Positions 27,197-37,024 are shown, numbered from the stretch's first letter. The stretch is DNA of 64,000 nucleotides from Sphingorhabdus lacus (GCF_009768975.1 NZ_CP035733.1:434001-498000); one strand, 5' to 3'. Translations and numbers: made by a program. Notes: a model not told the origin generated them from the sequence alone.

Positions 27197-29691
27197 AGGC
27201 TGCGCAAGGCTTCCGCCGGACGTGCCGCGAGGATGGGAAGTGACCCTACGATCCCCAAGATGAAGGTGATCCCTGCGCCACCAATCAAGGTAATCGCCAA
27301 GATTACCGGATCAGGCGAAAAGCTGAAGTCGAAGATCTGGACGATGACATACCATCCGGCGGCCATGCCAAGACCAAGCGACAGCAGACCAAGGACCAGC
27401 GCGAGGATGCCATATTCCAATGCCTGCGCTCCCAAAATCTGGCCGCGCGACGATCCGAGCATCTTCATGATCACGCTGTCGTAAATCCGCGACTGGCGGG
27501 CCGCGGCGATCGCGCCGACCAGAACGGCGATACCCGCCAAAATCGCGATGGACGCCGCTGCGGCAATGGCTTGTGCCATTTGCGACAGGAGCGTCGTGAT
27601 CTGCGCGGTCACTTCGCCCACTTCGATTAGCGAGGCGGAGGGAAAGACAGGGGGCAGGGCTTTTGCCAGAACGGCTTCGGCCGGTTTTGACACGGTCAAT
27701 GTCGCGACCATATTATGGGGTGCGGCATCCAGGCTGCCCGGCGAAAAGACGATCACATAATTCAGCCCGAAATTGTCCCATTTGACCGTCCGTAAAGAGG
27801 CGATCTTTGCGGGCACTTCGACGCCGAGCAGGCTGACCGTCATGCTGTCGCCGACTTTCAGGCCCAAGGTCGCCGCGACTTCGGCTTCGAGGCTGATCAG
27901 GGGCGGTCCCTTATAATCGGCGGGCCACCATTCGCCCGCAACCACTTCGCTGCCCTTAGGCAGTTCGGCGCTGTAGGTCAGGCCGCGATCGCCGTTCAAT
28001 ACCCATGCGCCTTCGGGGAGTTCCTTCAACTGGTCGACGCGTTGCCCGCCAAATTCGACGATGGTGCCGCGCAGTGCAGGGATCATGTTGACCGTTGCTT
28101 TGGGGTCGGCGCTTTTGACCATTTCGGTAAAACGTTCCGTGCCGTCACGCGGGATATCGAGAATGAAAAAGCTGGGCGCCCTTTCGGGGATGCTGTTTTT
28201 AATTTCGTTGCCGATGCTCGTCTGGATTGCCGCGAGCGTGACGAACAGCGTCAGCCCTAGTCCAAGCGCCACGACGAGGGCCTGCGTCTGGGCACCCGGC
28301 CTGTGCAAATTGGCAAGCGCGAGACGGGGCAGTGGCGCTTTGGGACGTGGCAAGCGGATGACGATGAAGCGCAGCAGCCATGCGATGCCGGTCAGCAGCA
28401 AGAGCAAACCAAACGCGGCACCGACAAAGGCGAGCGAAAAGAGGGGCTCACGCGCTGTACCGACGGCAATGGCGATAATGGCGACTATGGCGCCAATCAC
28501 CCAGGCAAGGCTGCGGCGGTCGATACGGGAATCGCCCTCGACAATGGAGCGGAAAAGCCCCGCAGCCGGAACGGTCCGCGCGCGGGCCAAAGGCGGAAGT
28601 GCGAAGGCAATGGCGATGAGCAATCCGTAAAGGGCGCTGACCGCCAAGGGAATTGGATGCACCGTATAGCCCGGTGCAACGGGCAATATATCGCCTGCGA
28701 CCCAACCGATTGCCAAGGGCATGACGCTTCCGACCGCAAGCCCTACAAGGATTGCACCAATGGAAACGGTGAGGATCTGGAGCATATAGATGCGGAAGAT
28801 AACGCCGCTGTCGGCGCCATTTACCTTCAACGTGGCAATGCTTGCGCGTTTGCTGGCAAGATAGCTGCCGACGCCATTGCCGACACCGATGCCTGCAATG
28901 ACGAGTGCCGCCAAGCCGACCAGCGTCAAAAACTGGCCCATGCGTTCGATAAAGCGCCGCGTTCCGGGTGCGCCGTTTGACCGGTCGGTGATTTCCCAAC
29001 CCGCCGACGGAAATTGCGCCTCCAGCGCTTTGGCGACCGCAGCGGCATCCTGTTGCGGGGGCAGTTTGATCCGGTATTTTGCCTCATACATGCTGCCCGG
29101 CTGGATCAGCTTTGTGTCCGGTAAGGACGCCATGTTGATGATGGCCACAGGGCCGAGTGTGAAGCCTTCACCAAGGCGGTCGGGTTCTTCCGATATGATA
29201 CCGGCGACCTTAAACGTTGCCTCGCCAAAGCGGACTGTCTCATTCTGCTTTATGCCGAGACGGTCGGACAGGGTCGGGCCGATGTAGATTTCACCCTTTT
29301 CGGGTGTCTGTGCGGTGCCGGTGCCGGCCAGTTTCAGGCTTCCATAATGGGGGTAGAGGCCGTCGACGGCCTTCAGTTCGGCCAGCAGGCTGTCCTCGCC
29401 TATGGCCATGGCCCGCAGGCGGACCGTTTCGGACACTGCGCCTGCCTTACGCATAGAGGCGAGTTCGGCGGCATTGGCTTGGCGTTGGGCAATCCCGATT
29501 TCGACATCGCCGCCCAATATGGTCTGGCCACGGCGGGACAGCTCTTCGCTGATTCCGGCGGTCAGGCTGCCGATTGCGGCAAGGGTGGCCACGCCCAGGA
29601 ACAGGCAGATGGCGAGCAGTCGCAGTCCGCGAATCCGGGTCGACAGATCACGCCGGGAAATGCGCCATATGGCGGCAAGCGAAAGGCTCAT
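27193..29691 (-). CDS. FtsX/YbbP-like ABC transporter permease
   Basis: Inner-membrane permease of the MacB/LolE/FtsX type, 832 residues, with the YbbP layout. There is TM1 at about residues 24-45, a periplasmic domain, a first FtsX-type triplet of helices, additional central helices, a second periplasmic domain and a C-terminal FtsX triplet ending in ILAARPAEALRSL. Start at 29691 gives an ATGA overlap with the ATPase stop; the longer upstream frame is rejected. With the adjacent ATPase and the divergent tesA-type esterase this reproduces the ybbA-ybbP-tesA neighbourhood known from enterobacteria. The transported or extracted substrate is unknown. Confidence 0.88.
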   Translation of the reverse strand: MSLSLAAIWRISRRDLSTRIRGLRLLAICLFLGVATLAAIGSLTAGISEELSRRGQTILGGDVEIGIAQRQANAAELASMRKAGAVSETVRLRAMAIGEDSLLAELKAVDGLYPHYGSLKLAGTGTAQTPEKGEIYIGPTLSDRLGIKQNETVRFGEATFKVAGIISEEPDRLGEGFTLGPVAIINMASLPDTKLIQPGSMYEAKYRIKLPPQQDAAAVAKALEAQFPSAGWEITDRSNGAPGTRRFIERMGQFLTLVGLAALVIAGIGVGNGVGSYLASKRASIATLKVNGADSGVIFRIYMLQILTVSIGAILVGLAVGSVMPLAIGWVAGDILPVAPGYTVHPIPLAVSALYGLLIAIAFALPPLARARTVPAAGLFRSIVEGDSRIDRRSLAWVIGAIVAIIAIAVGTAREPLFSLAFVGAAFGLLLLLTGIAWLLRFIVIRLPRPKAPLPRLALANLHRPGAQTQALVVALGLGLTLFVTLAAIQTSIGNEIKNSIPERAPSFFILDIPRDGTERFTEMVKSADPKATVNMIPALRGTIVEFGGQRVDQLKELPEGAWVLNGDRGLTYSAELPKGSEVVAGEWWPADYKGPPLISLEAEVAATLGLKVGDSMTVSLLGVEVPAKIASLRTVKWDNFGLNYVIVFSPGSLDAAPHNMVATLTVSKPAEAVLAKALPPVFPSASLIEVGEVTAQITTLLSQMAQAIAAAASIAILAGIAVLVGAIAAARQSRIYDSVIMKMLGSSRGQILGAQALEYGILALVLGLLSLGLGMAAGWYVIVQIFDFSFSPDPVILAITLIGGAGITFILGIVGSLPILAARPAEALRSL

Positions 29692-30359
29692 GCAGCGCTT
29701 TCCACGATATGGCCGTCCTGCATGGCGATGACTCGGTCGCATTTGCGCGCCAGCTCAGGGTCATGCGTGATGATCAGCAATGTCGCACCCAGCGCGGCGC
29801 GGCGTTCGAATAACAGATCAATAATGGATGCGCCGGTGGTGCCGTCCAGATTGCCGGTTGGTTCATCGGCGAAGATGATCTTCGGCGCAGCGGCCATGGC
29901 ACGGGCGATGGCCACGCGCTGCTGTTCCCCGCCCGAAAGCTGCGATGGATAGTGGGTCAGGCGGTGCCCCAGCCCGACCGCTTGCAATTCAGCCTCGGCA
30001 CGGCCGAAGGGATCTTCAATTCCGGCGAGTTCCATGGGTGTGGCGACATTTTCCAGCGCCGACATGGTGGGGAGAAGGTGGAATGCCTGCAGCACGATGC
30101 CAATGCGCCCACGGCGGGCGCGTGCCAGTTCGTCCTCGTTCAATTGCCGGAAATCCAGACCGTCGACTTGCACGGTGCCGCCGCTTGCCTGCTCCAGTCC
30201 GGCCAGCACGGCCATCAGCGACGACTTACCCGAACCCGAAGGGCCGAGCAAAGCAACGCTGCTGTCATAGGGTATCTCAAGGTCGACGCCGCGTAAAATC
30301 GACACGGCAGCATCATTACTGCCAAGGCTTAGGGTGACATTTGATGCGCGGATTGCCAT
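29688..30359 (-). CDS. YbbA/LolD-type ABC transporter ATP-binding protein
   Basis: Cytoplasmic ATPase of 223 residues driving the overlapping permease. Walker A is GPSGSGKSS, Q-loop VLQAFHLLP, signature LSGGEQQRVAIARAM, Walker B IIFADEPTG, and the switch histidine lies in IITHD. FADEPTGNLD is typical of the MacB/LolD/YbbA clade. The start at 30359 (MAIRASN) is where family similarity begins; a frame extending to 30572 would run through the divergent tesA gene. Only 42 bp separate the two divergent start codons, so the promoters must be compact. Confidence 0.93.
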   Translation of the reverse strand: MAIRASNVTLSLGSNDAAVSILRGVDLEIPYDSSVALLGPSGSGKSSLMAVLAGLEQASGGTVQVDGLDFRQLNEDELARARRGRIGIVLQAFHLLPTMSALENVATPMELAGIEDPFGRAEAELQAVGLGHRLTHYPSQLSGGEQQRVAIARAMAAAPKIIFADEPTGNLDGTTGASIIDLLFERRAALGATLLIITHDPELARKCDRVIAMQDGHIVESAA

Positions 30360-30401
30360 ATCAGATGCCAAGTTAACAGGAGCGTGCAAGGAGATGTCCT
30401 T

Positions 30402-31106
30402 ATGAGCAGAGGTTTTTGGATATATGGTGTGCTTCTTGTCGCAATCCAAGGGTTGGCGGCATGCGGGAATAATCCCGTAGAAGATGAACCCATTGAAATG
30501 GCATCGGGCGAGCAAGGTGCTGGCGATAAATTGGTCGTCGCCTTCGGTGATAGCCTTTTTGCCGGATATCAATTGGCCCCCAATGAAGGGCTAGCACCGC
30601 AATTGCAGGCGGCCCTGAAAGAAGACGGGATAAACGCCCGTGTCCACAATGCCGGCGTATCGGGCGATACTACCGCAGCAGGCCGGACACGTCTGAACTT
30701 CGTGCTCGACAATCTGGAGCGCAAGCCCGATCTGGTCGTTCTCGGCCTTGGCGGTAATGACATGCTACGCGGTATCAAGCCAAAGGAGACGCGGGCCAAC
30801 CTCGAAGCCATGCTGCAAGAGCTGCAGCGGCGTAAAATCAAGGTGGTCATGACCGGCATGCTATCCGCGCCGAATTTGGGGGCCGATTATGCCCGCGAGT
30901 TCAATCCGCTTTATCCGGAACTGGCCGCGCAATATGGCGCAAAGCTCTATCCCTTCTTTCTGGAAGGTGTTGTTATGGATAAATCATTGATGCTCAAGGA
31001 TAATGTTCATCCCAATGCCAAGGGCGTGACGCGCGTTGTCGAAGGATTATCGCCTCTGGTCGAAGCCACATTGATGGATAATCGGAGCGCTGTATTAGAA
31101 AAATAA
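30402..31106 (+). CDS. tesA: GDSL/SGNH arylesterase-lysophospholipase (TesA type), putative lipoprotein
   Basis: SGNH hydrolase acting on esters or lysophospholipids in the periplasm. The start at 30402 follows AAGGAG; the signal sequence ends in a lipobox-like LAAC (C21). Block I is AFGDSLFAGYQL with nucleophile S51, block II has the oxyanion glycine in NAGVSGDTTAAG, block III is GLGGNDMLRG and block V DNVHPNAKG carries the Asp and His. Divergent from the YbbA/YbbP transporter, as in E. coli. Unlike E. coli TesA, this one appears to be lipid anchored. Confidence 0.9.
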   Translation: MSRGFWIYGVLLVAIQGLAACGNNPVEDEPIEMASGEQGAGDKLVVAFGDSLFAGYQLAPNEGLAPQLQAALKEDGINARVHNAGVSGDTTAAGRTRLNFVLDNLERKPDLVVLGLGGNDMLRGIKPKETRANLEAMLQELQRRKIKVVMTGMLSAPNLGADYAREFNPLYPELAAQYGAKLYPFFLEGVVMDKSLMLKDNVHPNAKGVTRVVEGLSPLVEATLMDNRSAVLEK

Positions 31107-31187
31107 TACAGCTGGGGACGTAAGTGCTTGAAAAGGTCAGGCACTCGTTCCATCTGTTGCGTATCTGATAGACAGAGGAAAGTGACC

Positions 31188-32396
31188 ATGTCGACTGAAA
31201 CCGTTACCCAGACCGTCAGCGAACTGAAGCTGACACCGCCTGATCCAGTGCCCACCGTTGCCCCGCAACAGGCCATGGGGCTGGTCCCGGTAACCGATGA
31301 ACAGAAGTCGAAGCTGGAAGAACGCGTCGAGGCCTATGTTGCCGATCTGATCGCGCAGGATGTGAACAGCCCCGAATTCGGCAAACGCGTCGACCAGTTG
31401 ACCAATATGGGCCGCAAGGAAATCATGGAGGCTTCGGCGCAATCGAACCGTTTCCTCGACAAACCGATCCGGCGGATGGACGAAGGATCAGGCGTTGGCG
31501 CCGATCTTGCCGAACTGCGCCGCGTGGTTGAGGATCTGGACCCTTCGAAAAAGGGCAATCTGATGACCAAGGAAAAGCTCTTTGGCATCATTCCCTGGGG
31601 CAGCAAGCTGCGCAATTATTTCGACAGCTACCAAAGCTCGCAAACCCATATCAGTTCGATCCTTGGACGGTTGGGCAATGGCAAGGACGAGTTGTTGATG
31701 GACAATGCCGCCATTGATGTGGAGCGGCAGAATCTCTGGGTTGCCATGGGCAAGCTGGAACAGATGATCGTCATGTCCAAGCAGCTGGATGCCAAGTTGG
31801 AGGAAAAGGCGGCGGAACTGGAGCTGTCCGATCCGGCAAAATCGCGCGCCATCAAGGAAAGCGCGCTATTCTACGTGCGCCAGCGCACGCAGGATTTGCT
31901 GACCCAGATGGCGGTGACCGTCCAGGGTTATCTGGCGCTTGATCTCGTCAAAAAGAACAATGTCGAGCTGGTGAAGGGCGTGGACCGCGCCTCGACGACC
32001 ACCGTTGGCGCATTGCGGACGGCGGTGACGGTGGCACAGGCCATGACGAACCAGAAACTCGTTCTCGACCAGATTACCGCGTTGAACACGACGACGGCGA
32101 ACATCATCGATTCCACCGGCCAGCTTCTGCGCGACAATACGGCGCGCATCCATGAACAAGCGGCAGGCGCAACCATCCCGCTCGAAACATTGAGCCGTGC
32201 ATTCCAGAATATCTATGACACCATGGATGCCATCGACACGTTCAAGCTGAAGGCGCTCGACAGCATGAAGCAGACGTCGGAAGCGCTGGAGCAGGAAGTG
32301 CAGAAGTCGAAGGGCTATATTGCGCGCGCCGAAGGGCAGGCACAGGCCCTGCAATCCACACAGGACAGCGGACTTCTCGCTTCGTTGGAAAACTGA
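31188..32396 (+). CDS. TelA/KlaA family toxic anion resistance protein
   Basis: 402-residue cytoplasmic protein of the TelA family (PF05816), linked to tellurite and other envelope or anion stresses, with no known enzymatic activity. It is long, helical and charged, with the characteristic IPWGSKLRNYFDSYQSSQTHISSIL stretch and repeated coiled-coil heptads. The C-terminal QTSEALEQEVQKSKGYIARAE is typical. The start at 31188 has GAGGAAAG upstream. It is followed after 15 nt by a membrane protein gene that is its usual neighbour. Confidence 0.85.
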   Translation: MSTETVTQTVSELKLTPPDPVPTVAPQQAMGLVPVTDEQKSKLEERVEAYVADLIAQDVNSPEFGKRVDQLTNMGRKEIMEASAQSNRFLDKPIRRMDEGSGVGADLAELRRVVEDLDPSKKGNLMTKEKLFGIIPWGSKLRNYFDSYQSSQTHISSILGRLGNGKDELLMDNAAIDVERQNLWVAMGKLEQMIVMSKQLDAKLEEKAAELELSDPAKSRAIKESALFYVRQRTQDLLTQMAVTVQGYLALDLVKKNNVELVKGVDRASTTTVGALRTAVTVAQAMTNQKLVLDQITALNTTTANIIDSTGQLLRDNTARIHEQAAGATIPLETLSRAFQNIYDTMDAIDTFKLKALDSMKQTSEALEQEVQKSKGYIARAEGQAQALQSTQDSGLLASLEN

Positions 32397-32411
32397 AACT
32401 TTAGGATTTGA

Positions 32412-33128
32412 ATGACCAGCCCCGCTTCGCAATCTGACGAAATTCTTGAAAGCAGCCGCCGTGCGCTGCGCAATGTGCGTATGCCGCCCATCGGTACCAA
32501 ATCGCAGGCCCTGCGCCGCGCACATTTCTGGGGCAAGGTCAGCAAGGCAGCGCTTGCGGTCGGGGCCGTTCTCGTCGGGGCTGGTATTGTCGGTGCGATT
32601 ATAGACGGCATCGGATTTTGGGGCGTGATGATTACCGGCCTTGTGGGCGCGGCGGCGGCCTATCTGCTGATGCGCTATCCCGATATGCCGATGCCGACGA
32701 CCGAAAGCCTGCGCCAGACCGATCTGGGCACTTTGGCCGGCAAGACCGAAATCTGGCTGGAATCGCAACGTCCTGCCTTGCCGGCACCGGCGGTGACGGT
32801 CATGCAGGATATCGGCATCCGGCTGGATCAACTGGCGCCGCAATTGCAGACTTTGGATGACAATGATCCGGCAGCACGCGAGGTCCGCAAACTGGTGGGT
32901 GAGCATTTGCCCGAGCTTATCAACGGCTACAAACGGATACCCGATAGCCTGAAGCGCAAGGAACATGGCGGCAAAACCCCTGAGCAGCAGCTTCTGGACG
33001 GCTTGAAACTGATCGACCGCGAAATCGAAACGATGACCGGCCAGATTTCGCGGGGTGAACTCGATAAATTGGCGGTGCGCGGCCGCTATCTCGAACTGAA
33101 ATACGACACCGACGCATCGAACGCCTAG
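32412..33128 (+). CDS. XpaC-like membrane protein paired with TelA
   Basis: 238-residue protein with two adjacent hydrophobic helices at about residues 42-90 and a helical, charged C-terminal domain. In its position directly downstream of telA, and in its two-helix plus helical-domain layout, it resembles the XpaC/5-bromo-4-chloroindolyl phosphate hydrolysis family that commonly accompanies TelA. I do not see diagnostic residues, so the family name is tentative. It probably forms a membrane complex with TelA. Confidence 0.65.
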   Translation: MTSPASQSDEILESSRRALRNVRMPPIGTKSQALRRAHFWGKVSKAALAVGAVLVGAGIVGAIIDGIGFWGVMITGLVGAAAAYLLMRYPDMPMPTTESLRQTDLGTLAGKTEIWLESQRPALPAPAVTVMQDIGIRLDQLAPQLQTLDDNDPAAREVRKLVGEHLPELINGYKRIPDSLKRKEHGGKTPEQQLLDGLKLIDREIETMTGQISRGELDKLAVRGRYLELKYDTDASNA

Positions 33129-33150
33129 CTCCGTTCCAAATTCATAATTG

Positions 33151-33167
33151 CTAATAGTTGCTATTAG
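33151..33167. promoter_or_regulatory. Candidate LysR operator before catabolic operon A
   Basis: CTAATAG-TTG-CTATTAG is a perfect 7-bp inverted repeat with a 3-bp spacer, 95 bp before the first gene of the operon. It also contains two direct TTGCTA copies. The GCTAAT it includes (33150-33155) is the reverse complement of the ATTAGC found twice before the LysR gene at 48.2 kb, suggesting one shared regulator. Confidence 0.45.
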
Positions 33168-33261
33168 AATACCCGATACAGGCCCTCAACCAGTTCAATA
33201 GCATTGCTGCGCGCAGGACTGTTCTGACATAGCAAATCCATTGAAGGTTGGGGTGGATTGC

Positions 33262-35769
33262 ATGAAAACGACGGCACGGGCAGTGGTAATTGGCGGCGGC
33301 GTCGTGGGCGTCAGCACATTATACCATCTGGCCAAAATGGGGTGGAGCGATGTTGTCCTGCTGGAACGCAAGGAACTGACATCCGGGTCGACCTGGCACG
33401 CAGCGGGTCTGCTGCCGCTGTTCAACCTCAGCTATTCGGTTGGAAAACTTCACCAATATTCGGTCGGACTTTATCCGAGCCTCGAAGCCGAGACCGGCCT
33501 GCATGCAGGGTTTTCGCAAGTTACCAACATCCGTCTTGCCACCACGCGCGACCGCATGGATGAATATCATTATTATGCCGGTGTTGCGCGCACGATTGGC
33601 GTGAACGTCAACTTCCTTACGCCTGATCAGGTGAAGGACATCTGGCCGCTTGCCGATATGGATGGCGTGATCGGCGCGATCCAGCATCCGGACGATGGCT
33701 ATATCCAACCCGCCGACCTGACCCAGGCCTTGGCCAAAGGCGCGCGGCAGCGTGGTGCGACCATTTACCGCAACACGACCGTGACCGCGATTACGCAGCA
33801 GCCCAATGGTGAATGGCTGGTATCGACCGATCAGGGCGAAATAACATGCGAACATGTCGTTTCCTGCTCCGGCAATTTTGCACGGGCGACAGGGGCGATG
33901 GTCGGGCTGGATATCCCCGTCATCCCGGTCGAACACCAGTATATCGTAACCGAACAGCATCCCGACATCATGGCCCGCAAAAAGGCCGGATTGCCCGAGA
34001 TGGGCGTGCTGCGGGAATCCGACGCCAGCTATTATATGCGCGAAGAAGCAGGCGGCCTTCTGCTTGGCCCCTATGAAGTCGGTGCGCCTGCTTGCTATGT
34101 CGACGGCCCGGCGGCGAACAGCGAATATGAACTGTTTCCCGACGCTCTCGAACGGCTGGAGCCATATATATTGGCCGCGATGAAACGTGTCCCGGCCTTT
34201 GGTGAAGTCGGAATCAAGAAAGTCTATAATGGCGCAATTGCCTATACGCCCGACGGGTCGCCCATCGTCGGTCCGGCATGGGGCCTCAAAAACTTCTGGC
34301 TCAACGAAGGCCATAGTTTCGGGGTCACGGCCGCAGGCGGCGCGGGTTGGCAGCTTGCCCACTGGATTGTCGATGGTGAACCGACCATCGACATGATGGG
34401 CGTCGATCCGCGCCGCTTTGGCGATTATGCCGGCCGCCGCTTCCTGATCGAAAAGAACGAGGAAGCTTACGCCAAAGTCTTTACCGTCCACTATCCCGAC
34501 GAAGAGAGGGAGGCCGGACGCGCCTTGCGGCGGACACCTTGTTACGACCGGATGAAGGCTTTGGGTGCGGTCTTTGGCAGCGTTTTTGGCTGGGAGCGTC
34601 CCAACTGGTTCGCGCCAGAGGGCTATGCCCTGACCGAGGCCGATCTGGACAAGCCGGATGTGCTGTTGAACGATAATCACCCCGTTGTTGCGGGCGAGGC
34701 TGTCCGGGAGAAATGGTCGTTCCGCCGGTCCAACTATTTCACACATGTTGGCAATGAATGTCGCCATGTACATGAAAATGTTGGCATTCAGGATATGAGT
34801 GCCTTTGCCAAATGCGAAATTTCAGGGCCGGGCGCGGAGGCATGGCTGGACCAGTTGCTAACCAACGCCGTGCCGAAAAAGGTAGGCCGGGTCACGCTAT
34901 CCTATTTGCTGACCGACAAGGGCGGAGTGCGGTGTGAATTCACCGTCTACAAAATGGCACCCCAGCGTTATTATCTGGTGTCGGCAGGCGCTTATGAGCG
35001 GCACGACCATGACTATCTGAAAAAAGCGATGCCCAAGGACGGTTCGGTAAGCTTCGAACGGCTCACCACGTCGATGGGCGTGCTGGTGTTGGCGGGTCCT
35101 AAATCGCGCGCACTTTTGCAGAAACTGACCGACGCAAATCTGTCGAACGAAGCTTTCCCCTGGCTGACCGGACAGAAGATCAGCATCGGTCTTGCGCAGG
35201 TCGAGGCACTGCGGGTCAACTTCATTGGCGAACTGGGTTGGGAAATCCATCATCCCATCGAAATGCAAAACTATATTTTTGACGAATTGATGGCCGCCGG
35301 AGCCGAGTTTGACATCAAGCCGTTCGGTATCCGGGCGATGACGTCGATGGCGCTCGAAAAAAGCTACAAACTGATCCCACGCGAACTGTCGGTCGAATAT
35401 GCCGCCTTTGAGAGCGGATTGGACCGCTTTGTCAGCTTGAAAAAAGCCGGCTTTCACGGGAGAGACGCGTTGCTTGCGTGGCAGGCCAAGGGATTTGCCA
35501 ATGCGCTGGTCACGATGGAAGTGCACGGCGTGACGGATGCCGATGCACGCGGCTCCGAAGCCATTTATCAGGGCGGTGAGATCGTAGGTCGTGCGACCTC
35601 CGGTGGCTTTGGCTGGCGGGTGGGCAAATCGCTCGCGTTGGCGATGGTGCGGCCGGATCTGGCTGTGACGGGAGTCGAACTGGAAATCGCCATTTTGGGC
35701 ACGCGATACCGTGCCACGATTATTGAAGATTCGCCCTTCGACCCCGAAAACACGGCGCTCAGGAGCTAG
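33262..35769 (+). CDS. Single-chain dimethylglycine/sarcosine dehydrogenase-like flavoprotein (DAO + GcvT)
   Basis: Oxidative N-demethylase, predicted to take a methyl group from a di- or monomethylated amino acid and hand it to tetrahydrofolate. The DAO domain opens with AVVIGGGVVGVSTLYHLAKMGW, followed by SGSTWHAAGLLP with H46 in the position of the histidine that binds FAD covalently in eukaryotic DMGDH and SarDH. An FAO_M linker leads to a GCV_T/GCV_T_C C-terminal half (about residues 420-835) with FIGELGWEIHHP and the RAMTSMALEKSYKL signature. At 835 residues it matches the eukaryote-type single-chain enzymes, unlike the Pseudomonas DgcAB. The ATG at 33262 has GGGGTGG upstream. First gene of a tight operon. 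Confidence 0.88.
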   Translation: MKTTARAVVIGGGVVGVSTLYHLAKMGWSDVVLLERKELTSGSTWHAAGLLPLFNLSYSVGKLHQYSVGLYPSLEAETGLHAGFSQVTNIRLATTRDRMDEYHYYAGVARTIGVNVNFLTPDQVKDIWPLADMDGVIGAIQHPDDGYIQPADLTQALAKGARQRGATIYRNTTVTAITQQPNGEWLVSTDQGEITCEHVVSCSGNFARATGAMVGLDIPVIPVEHQYIVTEQHPDIMARKKAGLPEMGVLRESDASYYMREEAGGLLLGPYEVGAPACYVDGPAANSEYELFPDALERLEPYILAAMKRVPAFGEVGIKKVYNGAIAYTPDGSPIVGPAWGLKNFWLNEGHSFGVTAAGGAGWQLAHWIVDGEPTIDMMGVDPRRFGDYAGRRFLIEKNEEAYAKVFTVHYPDEEREAGRALRRTPCYDRMKALGAVFGSVFGWERPNWFAPEGYALTEADLDKPDVLLNDNHPVVAGEAVREKWSFRRSNYFTHVGNECRHVHENVGIQDMSAFAKCEISGPGAEAWLDQLLTNAVPKKVGRVTLSYLLTDKGGVRCEFTVYKMAPQRYYLVSAGAYERHDHDYLKKAMPKDGSVSFERLTTSMGVLVLAGPKSRALLQKLTDANLSNEAFPWLTGQKISIGLAQVEALRVNFIGELGWEIHHPIEMQNYIFDELMAAGAEFDIKPFGIRAMTSMALEKSYKLIPRELSVEYAAFESGLDRFVSLKKAGFHGRDALLAWQAKGFANALVTMEVHGVTDADARGSEAIYQGGEIVGRATSGGFGWRVGKSLALAMVRPDLAVTGVELEIAILGTRYRATIIEDSPFDPENTALRS

Positions 35770-35773
35770 GCCA

Positions 35774-37024
35774 ATGGCGCGCTTTGAATCCATACAGGCA
35801 CTTTTGCAGCAAGACCGGAAGGGGCATACCCTCCCGCGTGAGTTATATGTCGGCGAAGACGCTTTCCAGTTCGACACGCAGGTCATGCTGAAATCGGTCT
35901 GGCTTTACGCATGCACCGCGGCGCACGTCAAAAATGCCGGCGACTTTTTTGTCTTCGAGGTCGGGCATAATGCGATCATCATTGTCCGGGGCCGCGACAA
36001 TGAAATCCGCGCTTTCTGGAACAGTTGCCGCCACCGTGGTGCGAAAATCTGTGTGGAGCAGCGCGGGCGGGTCCCAAGGCTCATGTGTCCCTACCATCAA
36101 TGGACCTATGGCCTTGATGGAAAACTGCTCGCCGCGCGCAGTATGGCAGAGGATTTCGATAAGCAGGATCACGGGTTGAATCCAGTCGCGCTGGAAAATG
36201 TCGGCGGACTGATCTTCATTTGTATGGATGATAATCCACCGTCGATTGAACGGGTTAAGGCCGATATTGAAGATCAGATCGCGATATATGACATCGAACG
36301 GCTGAAGGTCGTTGTGCAGGACAATTATATCGAGGACGCCAACTGGAAACTGGTGATGGAGAATAACCGCGAATGCTATCATTGCGACGCGGGGCATCCG
36401 GAACTGATTAGCGTGCTGGGCACCTATGGCTTTGGCAAAGGCCTGCCCGAAGATGGCGAGGCGGATGTGGTGGATGACGCCGCCTTTGACGCGATGGTAG
36501 AGGCCAAGCGGGCGCAGTGGAAGGATCTGGGTATTTTCCGCGAGCTCATCGAATTTCCCGATGGATGGTGGCACCGGATGGCGCGGCTGCCGCTCGCCAA
36601 TGGCGCAGTGACTCAATCGATCGACGGAAAGCTGGCCTGCAAGAAGCTGATCGGACCTTTTACCGAGCCTGAAAGCTCAAGCCTGTCGGTATGGACCCAG
36701 CCGAACAGCTGGCATCACTTATGCTGTGATCATGTCGTTACCTTCTCGCTCACGCCAGTTGCGGCCGACAAGACATTGCTGCGCACCAGCTGGCTCGTCC
36801 ACGAAGATGCGGTCGAAGGGGTGGACTATGATCCCGATCATATCGCTGCCCTTTGGCGCACAACCAATACACAGGACGGGCATTTTTCTATGCTGAACCA
36901 TCAGGGGATAAGCTCCGATGGCTATCAACAGGGACCCTATGCCGTTGAGGAAAAGCTGGTTGAGGATTTCAAGGATTTCTATGTGGATGCGTCGTTAAAG
37001 TCGCTACAGCGAGTACAGGCATGA
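35774..37024 (+). CDS. Rieske non-heme iron oxygenase, GbcA-like (copy 1)
   Basis: Alpha subunit of a Rieske mono-oxygenase expected to demethylate a quaternary amine such as glycine betaine. The [2Fe-2S] ligands are C85, H87, C105 and H108 (SCRHRG and CPYHQW). The mononuclear iron site is H203 and H208 in NNRECYHCDAGH, and the bridging position between the two centres is a glutamate (E200), where ring-hydroxylating dioxygenases have aspartate; a glutamate here is also described for carnitine oxygenase CntA. Length is 416. No beta subunit and no flavin reductase are adjacent. Start at 35774 follows AGGAG with 8-nt spacing. The last bases overlap the cupin start as ATGA. Confidence 0.9.
   Translation: MARFESIQALLQQDRKGHTLPRELYVGEDAFQFDTQVMLKSVWLYACTAAHVKNAGDFFVFEVGHNAIIIVRGRDNEIRAFWNSCRHRGAKICVEQRGRVPRLMCPYHQWTYGLDGKLLAARSMAEDFDKQDHGLNPVALENVGGLIFICMDDNPPSIERVKADIEDQIAIYDIERLKVVVQDNYIEDANWKLVMENNRECYHCDAGHPELISVLGTYGFGKGLPEDGEADVVDDAAFDAMVEAKRAQWKDLGIFRELIEFPDGWWHRMARLPLANGAVTQSIDGKLACKKLIGPFTEPESSSLSVWTQPNSWHHLCCDHVVTFSLTPVAADKTLLRTSWLVHEDAVEGVDYDPDHIAALWRTTNTQDGHFSMLNHQGISSDGYQQGPYAVEEKLVEDFKDFYVDASLKSLQRVQA

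Noticed and set aside
33319..34773. 484-codon open frame opposite the DMGDH-like gene
   Set aside because: Antisense shadow with no initiation signal or family similarity.
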